In this document: piece after piece, positions 1 through 11,500 of the stretch
How positions within the stretch are numbered: position 1 is the first letter of the stretch
How the letters are laid out: each line of letters opens with the position of its first letter
From: Strongylocentrotus droebachiensis
Lineage: Eukaryota; Echinodermata; Echinoidea; Camarodonta; Strongylocentrotidae
Assembly (NCBI GenBank): GCA_035222895.1
Contig: JAVYIG010006543.1
Coordinates: forward strand, 1 to 64,000
Length of the DNA: 64,000 bases
Direction of reading: 5' to 3'
The notes under the pieces: model-generated
Databases searched by the model: none
The model's input: the letters and a program-made list of their open reading frames with translations, nothing else
Told to the model about the DNA's origin: nothing
Position numbers and translations under genes: made by a program

Positions 1-291
1 CATAATCGACATTGTCGCGTCAAATGAATGTTCTCATCAACATACACATTAGCGAGTTTTCGCTCAGCAACGGACAGACCTTCTACGACACAGAGCACCC
101 AGGTTTACGGCCGTCGCACACAGGCCGTCCTCGATACAATAAGCGGTTTCGCTTTTCAGTGAATGCGTACGTATAGTACGGTGGTATTGCATTTGCAATT
201 CCATTAGGCAATTTTCGTAATGTAACCAAATTTAATGCATACGTCTATGTGAAATGCCTCGATACAAACTATTTCATTCACCTGATAAGAA
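1..291. other. No feature recognised
   Basis: AT-rich sequence with no supported exon. Part of it (from about 200) resembles 1255-1340 and belongs to the repeat described next. Confidence 0.4.
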
Positions 292-525
292 TAATAGTAT
301 TTCAATAGACAGAATCCAAACTGCATACATTAGTTGTTGCAAGTTCGACACACATTAGGGGTATTTCGCAAGCTCATTGCGGACAGAGAATCTGCGGTTC
401 GTGTGCAAAATCGTGAAGCTACTATAGTAACAGCAGGGTTACCGATGAGGTACTGAAATCCAGAACGGGTTTTGGCCAAATCTACGGGCGTTCTCAATGA
501 CGCCCCAAGTGAATAAACAGCCAAT
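292..525 (+). repeat. Left copy of rearranged inverted repeat
   Basis: The stretch with GGCCAAATCTACGGGCGTTC and the preceding 200 bp recurs inverted at 1393-1630. The two blocks of the right copy are in a different order, so this is not a simple hairpin. Confidence 0.65.
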
Positions 526-599
526 CAGCGGGCTTGTACCAAAGATGGTGATGGGAATTTCGTCGTTTGATAACGAAGGATGACGAATTTCAACGCGCA

Positions 600-1060
600 G
601 GGGCGGATCTAGCCTTTTGACAAGGCCTCGTGACTCTGGCTAAGCGGCAGAGATGAGTCTAGATACCAGGGGTGAACGCGTGATCGCCACTTGGCTGTGA
701 TTCTCGCTCTGTCGATCACTCGGGTTTTCGCGATTATTCTCTGTTTAGTCGCTCGGCGTCTATCAGACATGTGGCCTTGTTTAAAGGCTAGGGCGGATCT
801 AGCTCTTTGCTACGGGGGGGGGGGGGGGGGGGATGAAATTTGAAAAATCGCGCCGACCAATATTTCGCTCAGTGGGGGGAGGGGGGGGGGGATACGGGGT
901 AGGGGGGCAGTGAGCACTAATTTATTGTTTTCATTTGAAAAAAGTGCCAACCAATATTTCGGAGGGGGGGGGGGGGGGGGTAGAAAGAACTTTCGCCAGC
1001 ACAATGGGGGATTTAAACCCCCTAACCCCCCCCCCCCTTGATCCGCCCCTGACGCGAACG
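600..1060. repeat. GGGCGGATCTAG-type repeat with long G runs
   Basis: Contains ggggcggatctag at about 600 and 790 and its inverse gatccgcccctg at 1038, with poly-G runs at about 815-832, 875-890 and 963-980 and a poly-C run near 1026. Low-complexity; the exact length of the G runs is unreliable in any assembly. Confidence 0.6.
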
Positions 1061-1254
1061 GCTCTTCGGTGAGTTTTTTTTCTTCTTCCGTTTCTTGTTT
1101 CTGAATCATAACAACATGAATATGGATATAACATGAATTGTTTTAAAACTTGATGATAAATTGTTGAAATTTGATAAAAAGCCATTTTGTGGCTTGGTCG
1201 AGACAAGTTGTGCTAGTCATGTAGTCCCGTATGTACTGTATTGCGTGGCAGGGA

Positions 1255-1630
1255 ATAGGCCATTTTCGTAATCTAAACAAATTTAAAACATATTTCTTTG
1301 TGAAGTTCCTCAGTACAAATTATTTCATTCACCTGTCTAGGATACGCAATAGTCAGAATGCAAACTGCATGCCATGTATTAAGTGTGGCAACAACTAATG
1401 TATGCAGATTGGATTATGTCTATTGAAATACTATGAAATAGTGGTATCGAGGCACTTGATGATTCACTTGGGGCGTCATTGAGAACGCCCGTAGATTTGG
1501 CCAAAACCCGTTCTGGATTTCAGTATCTCAGCGGTCGCCTGCTGTTACTATAGTAGCTTCTCGATTTTACACACGAACCGTAGATTCTCTGTCCGCAATG
1601 AGTTTGCGAAAACTCCCTAATATCATGTGG
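1255..1630. repeat. Right copies of rearranged repeat
   Basis: 1255-1395 is a direct diverged copy of about 200-330; 1393-1440 and 1465-1630 are inverted copies of about 292-340 and 345-512. Confidence 0.6.
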
Positions 1631-1639
1631 TGTTGGTCA

Positions 1640-2150
1640 TGATCTGATTTAAAAAAAAGACTCTCATTATTAGTCCATCTGTAGTAGGTCCATGCATAAA
1701 TAAACGATTACACAACTTTCATAAACTCCCATCCGGTAGTCGTCGCGACGGGTTTTTAATTTTTTTACAGTTTTGTGGCTTATTCCGAAGATTCTTTTAT
1801 TCTGGATGTCTGTAATTCTAAAGGTCCGTTACTCCGAAAGTTAAAAAACTGTAAGGGTCGTAATTCCGAAGATGAAATAAGGATTGTAAAGAAGAAAATG
1901 AAATAGGCTGTATTATTCCGAATGATCATATTTCCAAAAATGTCATAGAACGCTGGGTTTGTTTTACTTTCGTGCGGAATACCAACCTTCAGAATAATTT
2001 ACCTTATTTCCTTTTCGAATTAAGAGCCTTCTGAACAATGAAACTTCGGAAAAACGAAAGTAGAATAATTCGGCAAGCACAGACCCTATACTAATTTGAC
2101 ACTTTATTACAATTTGTAATGTGTATTGAGCGAAGGCTAGCCCAGTTCTT
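1640..2150. other. Repeat-like ATTCCGAA-rich stretch
   Basis: Short motifs attccgaa / ttactccgaaa / tattccgaa recur between about 1780 and 2060 in both orientations. No coding exon supported. Confidence 0.4.
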
Positions 2151-2433
2151 CCAGGGGAGTGTTTCACAAAGACTAAGATCGACTTTTAGTGGACTTAACT
2201 ATGGCAGGCCGTTCATGCCACGGTATGCTCTCACCATTATGATCTTTAGATAATATTATTTCCTTCAATAATGAATAATCAAAAAATGTAATTTCTGTAG
2301 ATTTGTGACCATGAATTGTACGTCCCTTGAGAGACCAATGCCAGTATGGTGAGAGTTAACAGTGGCATGAACGGCCTGCTGTAGTTAATTCCAACTTAAA
2401 TCTTATCTTTGTCTTCGTGAAACACTCCCCTGG
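2151..2433. mobile_element. MITE with ~85-bp inverted arms
   Basis: 283 bp. Left end CCAGGGGAGTGTTTCAC, right end its inverse; the arms stay alignable for about 85 bp (including GCAGGCCGTTCATGCCAC on both sides). Flanked by TT on each side. No coding capacity, so non-autonomous; superfamily not assigned. Confidence 0.75.
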
Positions 2434-2740
2434 TTGTGTGAGTACATATTGTCAGGAACAGATGCAATGCATGCAGGGCCTATTGCGTATAATAATCATT
2501 ATAATTTAGGGTTGCATGTATAGGTGGCAAAGTTATAAAGCCAGCCTCAAAGGGTCGTAACCTTCTTGTGATATTTGACAATAATATGTCATTTTATATT
2601 GAACGTGCATTTAGCATATCAAAGTCTGTGAGATATCAACTGCGGAACCCTGGGTTCATACGACAATCTTTGACTCAACAAGCATGTGAACAATTAATCC
2701 ATGCATTTATCTCATCTCGCTAAGACTTTTGTTATTATAT

Positions 2741-3400
2741 ATTTTTTGGGACTCACCAAAGAGCAGCAAGACAGACTACAATCCCTCCGAAATTCCAGTG
2801 TAAGACTCCTCACTTTCACACCAAGAATGTCCTCTATTAGGCCTAGTATATTAAGAGCTTTTGTCAATACCAACCAGGACATCTTCATATCTCTGTACAC
2901 AACTCTGGTACGCCCACATCTTGAATATTGTACAGTATCATGGAATCCCCGTTTCATGACCGCAAGATTGAAGCTGCAACGGGGAGCAACAATAATTATT
3001 CCTAGTATGAGTTTATTATCCTATCCTGAAAGGCTTAACAAAACTCAATCTATTCTCACTTCACTACCGGCGTGAGAGGGCTGATATGATCCATGTTTAT
3101 ACAATAATTCATCCTATTGACAGACTCAAACAAAATAATGTTACTTGTTTATCGGGCCCTCCATGGAATGTCGCCACAATATATTAAAGACTCACTACAC
3201 CCCTATAATCCAAATCGTACCTTAAGATCTGGAAGTGATCATTTGCTCCAATTTCCCCGTACCCATCATTCATGGGGAGACAATGCTTTTTCGCATGCAG
3301 CAGCCAAATTTATGGAATAAATTTCCCCCATCACGTCGCTGTATTGCAACATAATCCACCTTTAAAGATCGTCTTAAGACTTACCTATTCCAGCTATAAC
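2741..3400 (+). mobile_element. Decayed non-LTR retrotransposon, RT C-terminal part
   Basis: Two frames carry typical LINE reverse-transcriptase tail motifs: SLYTTLVRPHLEYCTVSW in 2701-3075, and LLVYRALHGMSPQYI followed by PYNPNRTLRSGS and PRTHHSWGDNAFSHAA in 3117-3320. Frames are broken and only the C-terminal end is present. Sequence order suggests two fragments fused or internally rearranged. Inactive relic. Confidence 0.7.
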
Positions 3401-3650
3401 CCAGTATTTCCTCAAGTTGTATAAGTTTATTTTACTAAATCCTTAATAAATATTTTATTTGAATATACTAGTTATCACCCTTAAGTCACATTGGCTGCCA
3501 TGTGGGGCCTAGTGGCCTCGGATGCTAGAGCTCATGTGAATCATGTGCTGACTGGGCTAGACCCTTGAATTGTCAGTGAACGGAGCAGCCGCGGGAGGGC
3601 ACCGGCCCAACCGGGCAGAGCTGAGGATTGAAATGGGTGATACAAATGTT

Positions 3651-4800
3651 GCAACAATTTTTTTGTGAGTTTCTTATGGTTTAACTCTATTATCAAACTA
3701 GACTTGAATTCGTCACTTTGACGAATTAGGTGATACGTATGCTAATGTTTTACATAACGGAGAATGCATTTTCACGGTTCTACATTACGTTATAAAATGC
3801 TCCTCCCATTATGGTCTATTCAATTGAAAATTAAGACATGGTCCCTACATCCGGGTAAAACAATGGCTGGTTTCTGATAGTCCATAGTCCAAGCGATAAT
3901 ATACAAAAATTCAGGAGAAAATAAAGCCAAAAAAAAAAGCGAGATACTGGTCAAAGAACAATGTCATGTAAATTTATGATGTGAACGAAATTCACCTTCA
4001 ATAGGCATAACACGCAAATTAAGAAAATTCTGACATGTCGCATTTAATTGAAATTTGTACTATGATGAAGGCACGTATTAGTGAATAGTGATCTTGTAGA
4101 AAATCATCTCCGCTACAACATATTCAAATTTAAAAGAAAACCCATCAATATTTACGGAGATACAATTGATTTCCCATAAATATGCTGACGTCATAATATG
4201 CATATTCGTATTTTGAGTTTCAAGGCTATTATGATGACGTCACGATGTACTTTACGGCCAAATGAGAAATGAAATCTTATCTCCGACTCATACTCTATCC
4301 AAATATGAAGGAAAAAAATCGCCTTCCCCAAGCATACCAAAGGGCTATAATGGGGAAACAATGTTATATAACGAAAGTGTGATTGGTAAGTCCCGTGTAT
4401 TCATGTTCGTGTCATGTTCTGATGTGAATCATTTTAAATTTCATTCATTACTGCTAATGGTTGAAAACTCAATTACAGAACGATGTTCTATTGATGACAT
4501 TATTCGTCACGTTGACGAATTAGGTGATACGAATGCTCATGTTTTACATATGAAGAATGTATATTACGTCATAAAATGCTCCTCCCATTATGGTTTATCC
4601 ATATGTCAATTTTCAACTGTGTAGCCTTGATCATTATGGAATTATGGAAGATAGATTGAGACAACATGACCATTGACCCTGTACAATTAAACTAGTTACA
4701 GCTTCGACCCTTATTGACATAATGAAGAATGCATTTTCACAATTTGATCTCATTTCATGAAATGCTCTACCCGTCATGTTCTACATATATTAGTCCGGTA
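3651..4800. repeat. Dispersed repeat with paired TGACGTCA sites
   Basis: Contains two copies of a block with tgacgaattaggtgatacg and ATGCTCCTCCCATTATGG (about 3715-3825 and 4500-4610), and at 4140-4330 an inverted copy of the block found in module introns (e.g. 10730-10930). The same family recurs at 42290-42420, 48540-48770 and 52130-52260. The open frame at 4262-4624 comes from this repeat and is not called a gene. Confidence 0.6.
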
Positions 4801-5159
4801 GAAGTTTTTCAGACCTGGAAAAGTTGTAAAGTACAAGGATTTTTTGTTGATTCGTGTTCTAGATGGGTATTGAAGTAAATTCAGCTTGGTTGCCAGCATG
4901 GCAACCTTGGGCAATGTTTGTTATAGCTTAATTAGCATAATCATCTAATTAGCCTATGTGCAATATGTAATAATGTTGTTAATGTTAATCCACGAAGCCT
5001 AAAACATGGATAATGTGACTTTTCAGGATTTTGCATGGCGAGGAATTCATTTATGACACCAGGTTTTATTTTTAAGTAATGCAAATGTCTTAAATAACAT
5101 AATGAGCAGAATGAGGTTATTCGCATATGTTCAATATATGGACTGCATTATCATTGTTC
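4801..5159. other. No feature recognised
   Basis: AT-rich DNA between a dispersed repeat and a LINE relic; no exon or RNA gene seen. Confidence 0.4.
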
Positions 5160-6540
5160 ATGTAGAAAGCCTGAAAATGGCTGTCAGCTTGTTCAAAGCC
5201 GTCCAGGCTTTCGCCTTTCGGATATTCAGATCTTATTTTGACTGATCAACCCATGAGCCAAGGTACTGAAAGTCTTGGACCTGCTTCAACGTTGTCTTGT
5301 CAGCAGTACAAATCTCGGCTTCACGAAGGTTGTACATCATGAATTCTGTCTTAGTACTATTTATTTGTAGACCGACTTGGCTTGCTGCAGACCCTACTTG
5401 TTCTGGGAGCTTCTGTGCCGTTTCCAGATTGTCTGAAATTAGTGCAATATCATCAGCAAAGTCGGTGATCTTTACAGAGCGATATCTGCTACTTTTCCTT
5501 TCCTCTGGGGTGAAGCCTAGATCCTCGAACCCTTCAGTAGCCATTCTTATAGCATAATCCAATGCTATGATGAATAGGTATGGTGCTAAGGTATCTTCTT
5601 GGAGCACTCCTGATAAGATGGTAAAGGAGTCAGTCTCTCCATCTGGTGAATGTACTTGAGCTGTGGTATCTTTGTACGTCACCCCTACTGCTGTAACTAT
5701 TGTGCGTGGTATTCCGTAGGCTCTTAAGATCTCTAACATCTTCTTCTTATTGATTGAATCGAAGGCCTTCTTGAAATCCACGAACGTAAGCACTGCTGTC
5801 AGATGCTTTCCTTTAACATCTTCAACCAGTCTTTGCAAAGTTAGAATTTGCGCTACTGTAGATCTTACTGGACGGAATCCATTCTGTTTCTTGCCGAGAA
5901 GGGGTTCCAGGTGAGGACGGATTTTATTCAAAAGCATTTTGATGAATATTTTTGCAGCTACTGGGGTCAGTGCTATATCACGGTAGTTTTGAGGGGTACC
6001 GAAGTCTCCTTTTTGGGGTACAGGGATGATTATGCTCCTAGACCACAAGTCTGATTCCTATCCATGGATAAGCGTTCTGTTACATACTGCCAAAAGCTGT
6101 TGGTCAAGGGCATCAGACTTCCTTACCTCTGCTGGGATTTCATCCACACATGGGCATTTATTAATGGAGAGGGAGGTAACTGCCACTTTTAGTTCTGTTT
6201 AATGGTAGTTTTTTTGTTGTTGATCGGGAGTGTCTCTTGGACCATCTTCCTTACTGAGTTGTTGTTATCTGGTTGAGGTTACTCAAGAAGATTAGAAAAG
6301 TGATCTTTCCACTGGTTTAGTTTCTCTGTTTTAACGTCTACGCTGATCCACTTGGGTCGAGGCCTTTCCAGTCATCTCTATCACAATATCCCATACTTTC
6401 CTAGTTTGCTATTGGACTGCACTAATCTCTTTCTCAGTACATTTCTTAGCCATGTAATTTGACTGCTCCTCATCGTATGCATCCTGGAGATCTTGCTTGG
6501 CTTTGTCAAGGGTTTCTACATGTTCGGCAGTTGGTAGTGA
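5160..6540 (-). mobile_element. Truncated, decayed non-LTR retrotransposon (reverse transcriptase)
   Basis: An open stretch of 271 codons (5233-6048, minus) contains RT motifs in order: IIPVPQKGD, PVAAKIFIKMLLNKIRP, QNGFRPVRSTVAQI, FVDFKKAFDSI, SGVLQEDTLAPYLF, FADDIAL (catalytic F-A-D-D) and FQYLGSWV. Upstream on the minus strand, broken frames up to about 6540 still read as the pre-RT region (for example LNQWKDHFSNLL near 6300). The 3' end is cut at about 5160 and the endonuclease is missing. Clade is not certain. Confidence 0.8.
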
Positions 6541-6605
6541 GCACTAATTTCCTTTTTTGCCCTCGAAAATGTGAAAATCGCACCTCCCCCTCTTTAGTAC
6601 CATGG

Positions 6606-8359
6606 GAGTTTAAGGATTGAAGTGAAGACTTCGGTTATCATATTGTTATGGCATTTGGTGTGGAGGGTTGTTATACCAAAGAATCCGATTTGTAAAAGGC
6701 AATTGACTTAAAGATAAAGACCAGTTATGGTCATGCGATTGCATTGTGAAAGAAACGTTGTGGAATCGATCAGAAAACGTTGATCTAGCATATAACATCT
6801 AGCATATAAGTATTGGTGTGTATTGCAAAGTTCTGGAATCATCAAAATGATTAGAAATTTGGCCCAGTCTTCGTAAAGTTACAAGCACTGTACACATAAA
6901 GATGTATACGGGACTACACACACGTGCGCGACACGTGCGCGACACGTGCGTTTATCTCTCACAGTCCAATAGATAAACTAATTTACCAAACATATCAATT
7001 AGTAGGCGGTTTCCCGGCAAAAAATGTTATCATCATGTATTAGTCAAAACATATTCTTTCACATGATTGGTAATAAAGAGCTTCCAGTTATTTTTTTGAA
7101 ATTGGGGCGTTTCCCATACTGGTCTTTACCTTTAAGGAAAGGCTCCTCATTCTGTTTTTAAGAGAGGGGTGAGATTGAAATGTTTGAAGATCTCTTTGCA
7201 TGTACCACAGTCCCCCTGGGTAAATTTCTAATTTGTTTTTGTCCAGAGTTAAAATGTTAGGACAGTGTGCACCAGACACCTGTTAAGGTCAGGTTCACCC
7301 AGGGTCTATAATCCTAGATATCTGACGGGAATGTGGTAGGGGTACACTGCCCTAGGATATGGAAATCCTAAAGATATAGATGTCCAGAGGCAATCGTTCT
7401 AGGGAATATTGATTTAGGGGATGACAGAGTAGTCTGTGTGGATACATGTCCACGGGTGCAATGTCTTAGTGGCTAGGTTGTCCAGGGAATGGTAGAACAA
7501 GTCAGAGTAGTATGTTGGGATGCATGTCAAATGGTGCATCATCCTAGTGGGTAGCTTGTCTAGGGAATGATAGACAAAGTCAGAAAATTTGTTGGGATAC
7601 ATGTCCAAGGGTGCATTGTCCTGGCTCGTAGGTAGGTTGTCCAGGGGATAGTAGTTCGAGTTTTTTTGTCTGAATCTAGACGCTCATTTCCGAAAGAACT
7701 TTGATCTACAGCCAATCATAGCCGTATTCTACAATGTAGTTTAACTAGTAAAGACTACTGTGTACAGCCCAGCAAATTTGTGGTCAATCTAGTTCATTAA
7801 TCTATTATTCATCTATATGTAAAAATTTAAGGGGACTCAAGGTTTTATGAAACATGCTCTGATAAAAATACCACTTCGATCAACCAAAAACCTTACTTCA
7901 GTAATTGGTTGAACTCTTATCTCTTCTAAAGCATGAAGCCATGTGTCCCCAGACCAAAACGGTTATTCTAATGTGGTTTGTTTAGAACGCCATTCAAGGA
8001 ATGGCCGCACTTACCACAAACAGTTGACTGGATCAAAATGCCTCCATGTATATATCCACGGATGTCTTAAACATGGATAGGTCTCCTCGAAAAGCTTTTG
8101 ATTCCCCTCATTTCATAGGAACACATCTACCTGTAGAACATAGAATGTTTTCCTTGTTTATTCATGAGCGAATATCAAGTACTTGTCTTGGAGAGGCCCT
8201 TACAATTCTTACAAATAATCTTTTTTTCTGCTCATGCCCAGATTGTAACTACACACTTGACTATTTTATGTCCATCTGATAAAAGCATTCGATGCTATTT
8301 GCCTATTCGACCACCACTTCCTACATTTTTGCCATACATTGGCACGCATTAACTTACAG
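6606..8359. repeat. 5' flank of module 1, shared with modules 7 and 8
   Basis: This block reappears before exon A of module 7 (42471-43789) and module 8 (52311-53655), with the same internal order. Modules 2-6 instead have an EGF tail here. No exon found in it; the short tract cacgtgcgcgacacgtgcg repeats near 6925. Confidence 0.75.
7424..7660. repeat. ~75-bp tandem repeat, about three copies
   Basis: Units begin gtcagagtagt and contain gggatacatgtccaagggtg and ggttgtccaggg-like segments. Related arrays at about 42830-43085 and 52690-52950 in the copied flanks. Confidence 0.65.
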
Positions 8360-8544
8360 CCATCTTGAATGGACCTGGCCCTCTGGGACTTGAGAGTTAT
8401 TTCATCCCAGATTCAAGTCTGACAGCTTCCAGTGAGTATAGTGCTGACCATGGTGCAAAGAGAGGTCGTCTTAACCTGGCCCAAGACGGGAACCTGAAGG
8501 GAGGCTGGATTGCACGAACAAATGATGCCAACCAGTGGATCCAG
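8360..8544 (+). CDS. Module 1 F5/8C exon A
   Basis: Acceptor ttaacttacag precedes the exon and donor gtaaac follows CAG. It encodes about 61 residues with the F5/8C start signature [17 protein letters not shown] and ends QWIQ. Phase 1 in, phase 0 out. The usual first cysteine of the domain is replaced (ILNGPGP). Confidence 0.88.
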
Positions 8545-11500
8545 GTAAACAAATAATTTCTTAAGGACAATTCGGACACGAAACATTAGGCAACCCTTAT
8601 TTCTATGGCATGGGTTCATACCCCACTGCTGCCACCGTATCAGTAATGAAAGGGTCAACAGTCAAATTTTAGGCCACAGTTTGATTTGTATCCATACACT
8701 GCCACAAAGTCTGTAATATGAGTCACCCGTCATTTCTATGCATGGCATGAATTTATATTCCACCGCTACCACCATGTCAGTAACGAAAGAGTCAACAGTC
8801 AGTTATATGGCATATGGGTTCATATTCTACCGCCGACACCAGGTGAACAATGAAAGAGTCACTGGTCATTTCTATGGCACTATTCACTTACACTGTTAAA
8901 ATTGTTTTTATTGGCCACTTTTTGAGGTGACATATGGGTTCGTAGATTTTCTCTTAACTATGTAGGTAAAGCTACTATAAGATTGTCAATTATTGTTCAC
9001 ATCCGAGTCAACAATTGCTTTCATTTTTAAGGGCTTTAATCTAATTGTTCGATATTACTCAGAAATGATATCGACAATTAAAGCATCAATGTGGAGAACT
9101 TCTAATTTAAATATTGCCCTTGGAGAGGCAGAGCTGCATGAAAACAAGGTAATGTCATTGATATGTGCAAAGAAAGGAACCGTTATTAGTATTTGTATTT
9201 AATCATATAGATTTGACACATTTTGGAAAATGCTCATTAGTTCAAAGTTTTGTCATGGAGATAGAAACAAATAGATGATCCAAGAGGATGAACATCAAGA
9301 AAGCTTCTTCCGATTTTTTTCTTTCTACAAGGTGGATCTTTTGGACCTTTACCGTGTCACTTCAGTTGCGACTCAAGGGCGACAAGATCACGACCAGTGT
9401 GTAAAAAGCTACAAGGTTGCTTGTAGTACTGATGGCACGACCTTTCACACCGTACAGGACATCTCTACAAACCTTGCATATGACAAGGTAAGTTTGTTCT
9501 CTGATTATTCATTTTTTAAATATTACATTGACACTATTCTTGTAGGAATTTGAAGGCATTTAATATCTTTTTGATAACAATTAAAATATTTGTATGTTAC
9601 GATACTTTCTTTTAAAGAAAAGGGCAATCGTTACCTCAGGAACACATATACAGTTTAGGTGAAGTATATACTATTCTGCTTAGTTACACAAAGTATAAGA
9701 GGACAAAACTATTAGGTAGGATTGTCAGAGCAAGTAATGCACTTCAAGCAAAAAATCTTCAATCCATATCATGTGTCTTCCTATTTTATTACTAGGTCTC
9801 GAAAACTAGAAATTGATGTCATCAGAATAAAACTTTAAATAGAAACGAATGGACAGGCACCGGACATGCACAAATATGTATTATTCAGCATGCTTGTCAA
9901 TTTGATTCTCTTTAGTTCGATTGCAATTGACCGCAGAATCATATGAGTCATAATTCATTCAAAAGTGGATTCATTTTCCTTTTTCATTGAAGGTCTTTAC
10001 CGGTAATGTTGACCGCAACACCATCGTGACCAACATTCTGCCTGTACCCCAGATTTGCCGCTATGTCCGCTTGATGCCTGTCAAGTGGATCAATCGCATC
10101 AGTCTTCGTATGGAAATCTACGGTGAAGGCCCTTTCACAGGTCAGTTTTAAAACTAGTGATACTCCAACATGTTTTGCTCCATATTCAATTTCTCCTGCG
10201 ACAATTACTCTGGGCCTTTTTTCACCAATAATAGGGGCATAGTGCTACGGTTATCATTAGGTGATACGTACGTAGTTATATTTATCAACTACAGATATCG
10301 TCAAGATTTGTCTTTTTTAGGTGATAGTTAAGTAGTTATACGTATCACCATTTGATTTCGTGAAGATTTTTCTCTATTATTATTCATTCTTCCTCGAATT
10401 TGTTCGCAGGATATCTCAAGAATGGATTAAGCCATTGTCATGAAACTTATAACGATGATAGATCCTAGTCTCACTTAGAAGTGCCTGAATTTTCATTGAC
10501 GCAAAGTTATTTTGACGTCATTCAGGCGCCATTTAAAAAACAATAAACTCGTGATCATATCTTCACAATTGAAAGTGATTTCTCATTCATATTTATTATG
10601 ATTAAGGTCAATAAACGCGAGCGTATGCGTAAGTCCGCCCTCGTCCGCGCGTCAACGCGCGTTCAAAATTTAAAATTGCTCCAAATCGTCTCAAATTCGT
10701 TTTACATACATTGCAGGTCATAACAAGTTCATTATAGCTCTTTGGCATGCTTGGGGACCGCAATTTATTTTTCATATTTGAATAGAATATGAGTCGGAGA
10801 AATGATTTCATATCTCATATGGCCATTAAGTACATCGTGACGTCATCATAATGGCCTTGGAACTCAAAATACGACTTTGTATATTATGACGTCAGCATAT
10901 TTATAGAAAATTGAGTGTAAATCTTTAAATATTGATCATTTTTCTCCCAATTGTTGATATGTTGTAACTGAAACAATTGTCAACATGGAATATGGTATTT
11001 ATTTGTCATTTAAACAATGGCGTTATGGTCCACTCTTTCGATAAAAGGAGGTTTGTCAATTTTTCCCAATGTTGCGTGTATTCTCTAGGGGAGGTGACTT
11101 TTTTTCTGAAATCTTCATTGTACTTTCCAGTCTTGTTTGAGCAATATCTCGATATTTCGCTCGTTTTTCTGTAAGCTTCGGATATGTTCTAGCTAATACA
11201 ATTCTTTACACGAAAGGTGCCATTTATTTGTTAATCAGATGTTGGGATCATGGTGATATTTTAACTACACAATGTGATTTAAGAATCTCAATTTCCGTTT
11301 ACGTGTAATGTCTGAGTGGATTTTTTTTTTGGTATACTGGTCAAAGCACTTGCTCCCATTCCGGCGACCCAGATTCGATTCGCGATGGGTTAAACTTTTT
11401 ATTTGATTTATTGAATTCATGAAAACGCGTTCTTTGTTATGATATTAGAATACTATTACCTAATTTGACAAGTGACAAATTCAAGTATAGAAATGCTTTT

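Noticed and set aside
810-1206. Proline-rich minus-strand frames over poly-G/poly-C runs
   Set aside because: Created by homopolymers; no protein-like composition.
8046-8352. Upstream exon before exon A1
   Set aside because: Open frames here are broken in the homologous flanks before modules 7 and 8, and no suitable donor in phase 1 was found.
10608-10811. Minus-strand 67-80 codon frames [12 protein letters not shown]... in D-EGF introns
   Set aside because: Part of the dispersed repeat with the TGACGTCA sites; occurs also in inverted copies outside the gene.
11331-11395. Functional tRNA gene
   Set aside because: Only box-like segments are present; no acceptor-stem pairing was found.
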